Part shown: positions 52,868-62,641 of the stretch, piece after piece
Position numbering within the stretch: the stretch's first letter is position 1
Layout: every line of letters starts with the position of its first letter
DNA from: Diphasiastrum complanatum
Lineage: Eukaryota; Streptophyta; Lycopodiopsida; Lycopodiales; Lycopodiaceae
NCBI GenBank assembly: GCA_029204225.1
Contig: CM055096.1
Coordinates: forward strand, 6,809,816-6,873,815
Direction: 5' to 3'
Length of the DNA: 64,000 nt
The notes under the pieces: generated by a model
Databases searched by the model: none
The model's input: only the letters and a program-made list of their open reading frames with translations
Told to the model about the DNA's origin: nothing
Made by a program: the position numbers and the translations under genes

Positions 52868-55800
52868 CGGGCTTGAGCACAGAGAGCCTCCATTGTACGA
52901 GGCAGATGAGCTAGTGTCAGAGGATGATCAGGAGGATGAGCCCATTCAGGTTGTGTTCGCCAGATCAGAGGGGGATGAGGCATATGATACAGGTGTTGGG
53001 CACATGCCTAGAGCAGGGGTCACAGGTGCATCAGGTGGTAGAGGTGGGACACATGCCACAGATTATACCGGGAGACGGGCAGGGCACATAGGGGGGGCCA
53101 GTGGCATACCTTCTTATGTTGATATGATGGAGGAGGCTCTTGATAGGGGGCAGAGTGATTTGGGCTTACCTTCCGCAGCTGCTTGGATGTGTGCATCACA
53201 GAGTCATGGGCATTTCTACGACAGCACACTAGAGGAGTCACCAGATGACTTTGATTGTACCGATTGGGAGGCCATGCAGGGTCCGCATGGTGCACAGGAT
53301 GAGTCACGGGATCAGGCATAGGTTGATCCAAAGGATGGTGCACATGATGAGTCCCAGAGCCCAGAGCATTTATATTCGGATGCCCAGCTGGACGACTTGA
53401 TTGCAGAGTTGGATTCAGAGGCCCAGCAGAGGCCGAGCGTCGGGGCTTCCCCATCCTCTCTTGGCAGCATGCCCTACACAGAGTCTCAGCCAGAGCAGCT
53501 ACACGAGGTGCCTGCAGTTCCTCCAGTTCCTCAGAGGGTGTACGTGCGCCGCACAGCACCTTTAGTGCCACTGATGCCGTTGAGGCCATGAACCCCTCCA
53601 TCGCCATCCACTTCTGCAGCACCAAGTCTCCATGGCAGGCCACCATCTGTGCCCAGGTTTTCTCTTGCAGCGCCCACATCCACAGTGGCTCCTTCAGTGG
53701 CTCCTCCAGTGGCTCCAGTGCCCAGGTTTTCCCTTGCAGTGCCCACATCCACAGTGGCTCCTCCAGTGGCAGCACCCAGTATGTACCAGTACCGGCCACC
53801 GCAGCGCCCCTTTCAGTACATATCGCCGCTATACTTGCCTCCTGTAGGGACGGCCCCTCCACAACCAGTTCCTCCACCAGCAGCAGGCCCACGGGCACAC
53901 ACTCCACGGACCTATCCTCCAATATCCGCTGCACAGGGTCACCCATCTTTGGCTTCTCTATCCGAGCCGACCTCAGCTTGGGCCCAGCCTAGCCAGCCAG
54001 GTGATCTGCATGGGGGTGATGAGGCATTGACAGCTCCCCTCGTCCACAAGAGACCAGGAAGGCCCAAGGGTGCACCGAACAAGAAAGGCAGAGCACTGAA
54101 ACAGCCAAGGAAGAGAGGACGACCTCGCAGGGCCCCTGGTGCAGGTAGAGGTGCAGTATCACAGCCAGCTGGAGCAGGTCTGGTCGGTTTGGCTTGCTTG
54201 GGGGCTGATGCGGAGTTAGATTGGGAGGATGAGGATGATGAGTCCTCCTCCTCGGATACACAGCCCATGCCAGTTCCAGACAGGCATGGATATCAGTTGC
54301 GAGAGTCAGCTCGGGGCCCTGAGTTGTCTCCGGAGCATTCGTCTGAGTTAGAGCCAGAGCATTGATTGTAGCTCTAGTATTTTATTTTTAGCAGTTTGGT
54401 ATCATGTTCCATGCTTGGCGACCAGATGGTCGAACACTGTATTCAGACCATTTGCCATATTATATCCAGTGTTGGACGTATTCTATTCACTGCACATTGT
54501 GTATTTGTCAATGTGTAATTGTGATGCTCTATTTTCAATTTTATTTCGAATGGTATGTGAGTATTTTCAATTAGTTTCAACTACAGAGATTGATAGCAGA
54601 TGCAAAACAAAAAAATACAACCCCCTCTTTAGCATTTCATAAACACACACATTACACTGCATTACACCAGGCATGCGTTGCACAAAAAACACATTGAACA
54701 TTAATTCAACAGTGGTATCAAAATAACAGTACGTATCCCGCCACATACGGCTGGGGCTGTTCTTTACACTGTGTCAAACACTAAATGTTGCCTCATCTTA
54801 TGCCGAAAACCACATAACAATAGCCAGCCACATACAACTGGATCCTATCCACTCTAAACATTTCTACGGATCCTCCACAGACTCCTCGCCCTCGTCAAGT
54901 GCATTGTTTTGTCGCTCTCGCTTTGCCTCCCGGTTAGCCCGAGCTGCCTTCTGGTCAGCCCGACGGCGGGCAGCCCTTTCCCTGACCATGATGAGCTGCC
55001 GTCGTGTGAAGTTCATTCCGATCTGCTCATCCAAATCCAGCTCGACAGCGGGGGCAGGGGCCACACAGCGGGGGCGGGGATCTGCAGCTCTAGGTGTCTC
55101 TCCCGAGTCTGTCACAGCATCTCTGCAATGTATGCCTCTCCAGCCTCTCTCTCACAGCCTCTCACTGGCTCTCACAGCCTCGTGCCTGCCTATTTAACCC
55201 CACAGCCTGTTCCCCCATGTGCAGTTGTTGATGATCCCTCCATGTGCCCTTGTACTTGTCCCCATTTGTTGCTCCCCCACGTGCTGCACTCCCATTGGCC
55301 CCATGGCCCACTGTACCTGCCCCATGTATTGCCCCACCACATGCTGCACTCCGATTGGGTCCGTGGTCTGCTCCCCCACAGTGCCCATGTGACGGTGTAT
55401 CTGTCCGGATTTGCTGCTCCCCCACATGCTGCACTCCCTTTGACCCCAAGGTCTGCTCCCCCACAGTGCCCCCTGTACAGTCCCTTTGTACAGTCCCCCC
55501 TTTTTTCTAAACCTTGACACTTTTTTTTTCAAATTTTTTTACCCTAAAATACCCTAGTAAAAGGGGTTTTTAATAAAAAATAATAATAATAAAATATTTT
55601 TATTATGGTACCGCCCTGGTACCGCAGGTCTGAGGGCGGCACCATAATGGCGGTACCACCATTATGGTACCGGCGGTACCATAATGGCGATACCATGGGG
55701 TACTATGATTCAGTTTATGATGATTGCTCCTCTTTAGCCTCCTTAAGCATTATCTTCCTGCTTCTTAGCTTAAGTCCTGCTTTCTAGCATAGCTAGTGAA

Positions 55801-58800
55801 TCTTAGCTTGTAACTTGGTATCAAAGCACTTTCCTGCAGATTGGTGGAGGCTGTCCAGCGCCCTACCACCCATCACTTTCATCGATTTTTCTCCGTCATT
55901 TTTGCAAATTGGTGGTGGCTGTCCAGCGCCCTACTACCCATCACTTTCGATGATTTCTTCATCATTTTTTGCAGTTTTGGTGGAGGCTGTCCAACGGCCT
56001 GCTAACCCATCACTTTCGTCGATTTTTTCGGCAGGTTTTCATTGTTTTTGCAGATTTGGTAGCTACTGCCCAACGCCCTATTACCTCATCATTTTCGACA
56101 CTTTTCGTCACCGATTTGCTGTCCATTTTTTATATTGATTGGAGGCTGTTTAGCGCCCTACTACCATCTCATTTTCAGCGGTAACCCATCACTTTCGTCG
56201 ATTTTTTTGGCAGATTTTCATTGTTTTTGCAGATTTGGTAGCTATTGCCCAGCACCCTACTACCTCATCATTTTCAACACTTTTCGTCACCGATTTGCTG
56301 TCCATTTTTTATATTGATTGAAGGCTGTCCAGCGCCCTACTACCGTCTCATTTTCAGCGGTTCTTTTCACCGACTTGTTGTCCGTTTCGGCTATTGATTG
56401 GAGGCTGTTCGGCACCTTACTTCAGCACCTTTTTTCAGCCTATTGTGGATCTTGGTAGTTGCTGCCCAGTGTCCTATTATCTTCAGCTTTTACCTCTCTT
56501 TGTTGGCACTACCGAGTGAACGACGGATCAGCACCCACCTGGGTATTGCTTGCGCCCTTTTTGCACTTCCTTTTTGCACCTACTTGCTGTCTTTTCTGCT
56601 CACATACTGCTCTTTCCAACCCCCTATTCCTGTTCATATTTGTTGCCTCACACCCTCCTCTGTCCATTTTTCCATTTTGTTAGAGACCTTCTACTTTCTC
56701 AGCCCCTTATTTTTTGATTATTATCCATCTTGATTGGCTGTTTCTGTGCCATTTTGGGTGATTTTGGAAGTTAGACTAAGATGACAAACGTCCTCTCCCT
56801 CAGGTTTTGTCTCTTCCTTAGTCCTTATGGCAACTTTAGAAAACCCACCGCAGAGCTCTTTAGATGATCGTTTTACACATATTGATGCCCGCATGGATCA
56901 TCTTGAGAGTTGTATTGATCGTGTTCTTTCTAGCCTAGAGCCTATCCTACCACGAAAAGATACCATCCCCCCAGACATTCTTTATCATCTTGGTAAAGCA
57001 CCTTTATTTCCTATTTTGAGTACGCCTGCTCCTGCTTCATCTTCAGGAGGTGCTTTTGGGATTACGTTTGGTCTCCCTTCATATAATGCTAGTCCTTATG
57101 GGTCTCCTTTCGGGTCTTCTGTACCACCACCTGGATTTCCCTACGCACCACGAGGATTTCCTTCTCCTACTTTTTCAGGTAATCATGAGCCCCATTTTGC
57201 TCGTGATTTTCGTGATCGCATCCAGCTTACTCATGATTTTCGTGATCACATCTAGCTTAGTACTTATTTTGGTTCGTCCGACGAGAATATCTTGGAAAAT
57301 TGGTTCTCTAAATTAGAGACCTATTTTCTTATATATCCCCAGACTGAAACCCAGAAAGTGCAGTTGGCTGCATTACATTTAGATGGTAGAGCTCAGACTT
57401 GGTGGCGTGTTTATCGCTCTGAGCCTACTCGTGAGGGGTTACATATATGGCCCACTTTTCATCAGGATCTTCGTATGGCTATGATTGACCCACAGTGGTT
57501 GGTTCGCCAACGTGATCTATTTCGTAGCCTTCACCATACTAGTGATTTGACTGCTTATATTGATCAGTTTATTGAGCTTTCCTACCTTTTTACTGATCTT
57601 CATCCTACAGAGCTTATTTCACGTTTTCTTGCTGGTCTTAGAGACACCTTACGATATGATGTCTCATCTTTTCGGCCTCTTACTCTCTCAGATGCTATCT
57701 CCTTGGCTACTACCTTGCAGCATAAGTATCCTAAGTTATCCACTTCTTCTCGTTTTTCTTGCTCTCATTCCACTGCTTCTCCTACTTTTGCTTCTTCTAC
57801 TACCGTTCCTCCCGGTCCTCCTACCGCTGTTTTTTACCATGAGGCTCTTACTCCTGATGATTCTGATATTTATATCCAGATTCTTGATATTCCTGACCCA
57901 CATTCTGTTGATGAGCCGGCTGACCCGCTTCCGCCGCTTGCCATGCACAACTTGCTTATGCTACTTGGGCTGGTGGGCGTCCTGGTCCTCGTTCTATTCG
58001 GTTACGTGTTCACATTTTGGGGCGAGAGTATATTGCTTTGGTGGATACTGGCAGTACACATCCATTTATAAGCAGTTACATTTCCACCAGGATTCGTGCT
58101 ACACCTATTTCTGCTACACAGTCTCTCAGTGTCGAGGTTGCCCGTTCCCATTCTTTTTCCAGTTCTCAGATGTTTCAGGGCTTGGACTATAGCATTGGTG
58201 ACTTCTCTGGACAGGCAGATTTCTATATTATTCCTCTGGAGCGCTATGACATTATTTTTGGTGCAGATTGGTTTTTGTCACTTGGTATTGTTGCTGTGGA
58301 TCTTTCTCAGCAGACACTGTCTTTTACACATGTTGGTCGGCATCATTTACTTTCTGGTATTGATTCTCAGAGTGACTATCAGTTGGTTACCGGGAAGCAG
58401 TTTATGCGTAGCCTGCCAAAGGCTCATGATGCAGCTCTTCTTTCCATCCAGAGTACATTAGTTGCTGCTTCACTTCACCGTCCGTGGGTCCTCTTACTCA
58501 GGTTGATGCTGCTCCGGATTTACAGGTTGTTGCTACGTGCCTTGCGCTCATATGCCTTGATTCACAGATATCGTATTCGGTGGTCATTCCTGGTTTCATT
58601 GATATTGAGGCCATATACCTTCGTGGTATTTCTACTATTGCTTTTGTGCCTACCTCAAATAGTCCTCCTGGTTCGGTGGTTGGTGCAATATCTTCTCCAT
58701 TGGTCTCTATATCTCCATCTGTTGAGTCCGTTATGGCCAATGTTCCTGCTGATTTCTATGGGGTCCTTCACAGGTCGACGTTTGCTGGTTCCCTCGCTAT

Positions 58801-61732
58801 TGGTGATCAGGTTGTATCTTCTTTCGCTTTATTTCATGGATCTCTGCTTGAGGTTTGTGATCTGCCTCATGATATTTCTACGGTTCTTGACATGATTCAT
58901 GAGCCTTTCGCCCTTACCATTACACATTTTCCATCCGAGGATATTTGCCAGATGGTCACTATTACTTATCTAGGGTATTTATATGCTGGGATCTTTCTAG
59001 ATGAGTATACGGGGATCCTTCAGTCTCCTTGTGTTTCTACATATAGGTTTCCTGCAGTCCATGCCGATGCTATGGCTATATGGCATTCTTGGTTATTACA
59101 TATAGCTTGGTTTTCATTTGGACCTGTTGATTGGTGCTGGTTTTTCCATATTACTGATCGCCTATGGTGCCGATATCTCTATGATTATGCATGTGGCTCT
59201 CTATGTGTTCCTTGGATTGTTGCTCATTGTCAGGCTTGGCATATCTTGATCTCTTGGGTTATTGCCTCCATTCCAGCTACTGTTTGTCCGGGTGATCTTC
59301 AGGTTCCCCGTCATTTCGGGTTGCTCCATATCGCTTGGTCTCCGATGCTGAGTTGCCACTTTGTTCTGGTGTTCCGAGACCATCAGGGTACCTTGAGAGA
59401 GTTCCTTCTCCTCTCTTGGATAGTTTTTGGGGATGTTGCCGCCATATACTTCAGTGTTGCTCATATGTGCTTTGATACTCACGTGGATATTGCTCCGATG
59501 CTTGCTACTGATGTTGCGGATCCTGTTCCTCGTTCCAGTGCATTTCTTCTATTCCTCACTTGTGCGCCTGGTGTGTACTTTGGGATTACACTTGCGGCCA
59601 GTTCCGCTGGGTCATTCGATTCTCCATCCATTTTTGGTGTATCCTATGATGGATTGGTATGTTCATATGAGGTCTTTCTGGATGAGTTTTTCGGCTACAG
59701 TTTTGCAGTTGGGGCCTCTACTATTTCTAGATTTGTTGCTACTGTTTTCATGCATCATGTCTTTTTAGCTGATGCATTGATTTCTTGGACCTTCTGGAGC
59801 TTTTGGCATGCTGCTCTTCTCATGATATGGGCCTTGAGGGTACCGTGTGCCATTGCTACTTCTCATTCATGGGCCTTATGGATACCTTGGGCTTTTGACC
59901 ATGCTGGTGCATATTTCTCCATTTTAGTTATCCTTTGTCAGGATGATCTCTTTATGCTCCATGTTTCCTGGCATATCGCTTGCTTTTCCATGCTGTTACA
60001 GCGTGCCTGTTATCCTGCTTATGTTCCTACTCTTCGGTGCTGGTCTTTCGATGCTGCTATCTTTTCTTGGGGCACCTTGCACATATGGTTGATGGTTACG
60101 TGTATGATGCGGCTATTCGCGATGAGTGTCCATCATCATTTTCAGTTTCCTTATTGGCTTCCCATTGCTGATGCAGTTCTACCTTCTCAGGCTTTTTGGA
60201 TACCTTGGTATGATGTCCTTAATGTCCCTATCTTTTGGGCTGATCCTCTACTAGCTTGGGCATTACGGATACCTTGGCATTCCTAGTTGCTGCTTGATCT
60301 TCTTCTGGTTCCTTGGCATTCCTGGCTGTTCCATATTGCTTGGTTTTTGATGACGCGGCCGAGATGTTCCCTTCGTCGCCATGATGTTGATCCTGAGCTG
60401 TTCCCTTTCTTACCAACTGCCATTCATGCTTGCTAGCCGGTGGAGGGCTTTGTTTTTCTGCAGGGGAGACTTATGGACTTGGCTCATTACATTCGCCGCG
60501 TCCATTCTTTTATTGTTATTATGCATGAGCAGGCCTAAGGGCCCTTTTTATTCATATATTGGCCTTGGGCCCTATTTGGTTATATTTTTAGGACTTGGTC
60601 ACATTGATTTGGAGTGGGGGTCCTCCTATTGGGAGGGTGCACTATTTTTCCTCCAAATCCTTTTCCCTCCCTTTTTTGAATCCTCCATTTGATTCAGGGA
60701 GAGGGTATAAGTAGGGCATCATTGTATTCCTTTATTCAGTTTATGATGATTGCTCCTCTTTAGCCTCCTTAAGCATTCTCTTCCTGCTTTTTAGCTTAAG
60801 TCCTGCTTTCTAGCATAGCTAGTGAATCTTAGCTTGTAACTATGTGTCTTGAAGCTTGCCTTTTTTAGTAAATGCAGTCGTCTAGTCTTGGCTTAATTGC
60901 TTATTGTAAGATGGTCCTGTGGAGCTTAGCAATTCGCCCTATCATGATGATGTGGTAGGTCTTTGGTTTCATGGGTTTACTAGTTTTGTGGATGGATGGG
61001 TGATGTTGGTATGCTAGGTTGAAGCCAAACTAGACATGATAACGGTTTGAGAACAATGGCAAACATAGGGGAGACAATATCAGTTGCATGGATGAGAAGT
61101 TCAAACTCAAACTCATTAAACTCATGGGTACGGTTTAAGCTTATCTATAGCCTCATGCACCATTGAGGGGGTAGACAAAGAGAAATTTGTGGGTAGTTTG
61201 GGCATTGGGCAAGATGGTAATGGGAGTGGTAACAGGATAGTCAGAGGAGGAAGTGCACATGGAATTAATTCCTACTAGAGGCCATTCAATGAAGAGCTTT
61301 ACAAAGAGATCATTAAGTCTCTTGTCTTCAACTACCTCATAGGTCACCTTCTTAACGAAGTAAGGTATGGTATTGGCATTGGGTCTCATGAAGAAGATGA
61401 GAGAAAGTATGGGCATGGACAACTTTGAGGTGGAGATGACAACAATCCACATCTTACCCGATGTTAGGAGGGATAATGTAGTGAGATGTCAATTTCAATT
61501 TACATGAGAGAGAGAGAGAGAGAGGAGCTCAGACATGCTTTTAGAAACTTCTAGAGAGAGAACTCATGTTTCTAGAAACTTCTAGAAAGAGAAGTTTCTA
61601 GAGAGAGAAAGAGACAAGGTATAGAATTGCAAGAGAAATTGTGTCAAATAGAGAGAGAGGGCGGGTTTTTCATTTTTTAGGGTTTTTTTAAGGTTTTTTA
61701 GAGTTTTGGGATGAGAAATATCGGTAATGTGA

Positions 61733-61791
<59 letters not shown>

Positions 61792-62584
61792 ACTTTATTA
61801 ATGTCTTTTGCATGCCAAAAGGCATATGAGATTAGTAAATGTACATGTCAAATATGTGGTAACAATGGGAGCATATGAAACGTCTCCGAAATAGTCATGA
61901 AAACAACATATCTAAATACTCTAAACGAAAGTACATGCGATGAAATATGTAGGCGCATAAATACAACTAAATGTCAGGAATGAGGTGTAGCACTATCATC
62001 ATGTGCTGTCCTACAGCTCGAGCTGTAACATGAGTATGCGTGAAGCGTTGTCTCTGATATCTGTGAACAAGCATGTCGTCACCATCATCGTCATCCCCAG
62101 ACTCTGGGTCTTGTTGGGATCTTCTCCTATAGAAGAAAGAGGTAATCCGAGGCTGAGAAATAGAATGACTTTGTTGAGATGTCTGACATAGGTCTTGTCG
62201 CAGTAGGAACATCTCTCGTATCAAAGTGCAATGCAACGGGAGTCCTCATATTTGTGAGTGATCATAGGGCATCTAAAAATAAAGTGCTCCTCAGACTCCA
62301 CCTTGCCCAAGAGCATAACTGGCAAACCTGCTCCTCTCTTGGAATACCATGGTCTCTAGAAGGTTTCACTAAGGGCATAAATAGGGTATCATTTAGACAT
62401 TAGTAATTCATTGATTATTCAACCTATTGGTATAGCTTGGGCTCTTCGTGGGAGAACCCTTTGTTATTGCTTTTAGTGTTTTAGCCATTGATTACATCAG
62501 AGATGCTCTTGGCCTTTCTTCGTGGGAGATTCTATTATAGTCATGTATGTCTCATTGATACAATACGCATAGACCGAGTCTATC

Positions 62585-62641
<57 letters not shown>

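Larger units (their letters stand above)
52135..55707 (+). mobile_element. hAT transposon, 3' part (hAT-2)
   Basis: It begins inside transposase coding sequence directly after the Gypsy-C LTR and runs to a right end ...ggggtactatg at 55707. That end has the same GGTACC-rich subterminal repeats as hAT-1. It then abuts the middle of the Gypsy-D 5' LTR (attcagtt, 55708-55715, would be the target copy). The left half is missing. It contains the transposase C-terminus, a long AT-hook tail and an antisense small ORF. Confidence 0.85.
55708..60841 (+). mobile_element. Gypsy-D with RT-integrase replaced by unknown sequence
   Basis: Plus strand. A partial 5' LTR (55708-55815, cut by hAT-2) touches the primer-binding site 55816-55827 (TGGTATCAAAGC). 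Leader repeats, gag and protease follow, then about 1.83 kb of unidentified sequence (about 58500-60330), a chromodomain stub (about 60345-60430) and the 3' LTR 60469-60841 (373 bases). LTR and leader are of the Gypsy-A type. RT, RNase H and integrase are absent. Confidence 0.9.

Noticed and set aside
54904-55517. Plus-strand ORFs at the right end of hAT-2
   Set aside because: Pro/Cys/His-rich readings of tandem repeats, antisense to the small basic ORF; no support.
58484-60286. 600-codon ORF as a membrane protein gene
   Set aside because: Hydrophobic and Trp-rich, but the strand is T-rich and A-poor so long frames are expected, it lies inside Gypsy-D, and no domain is recognisable. Kept only as an unknown segment.
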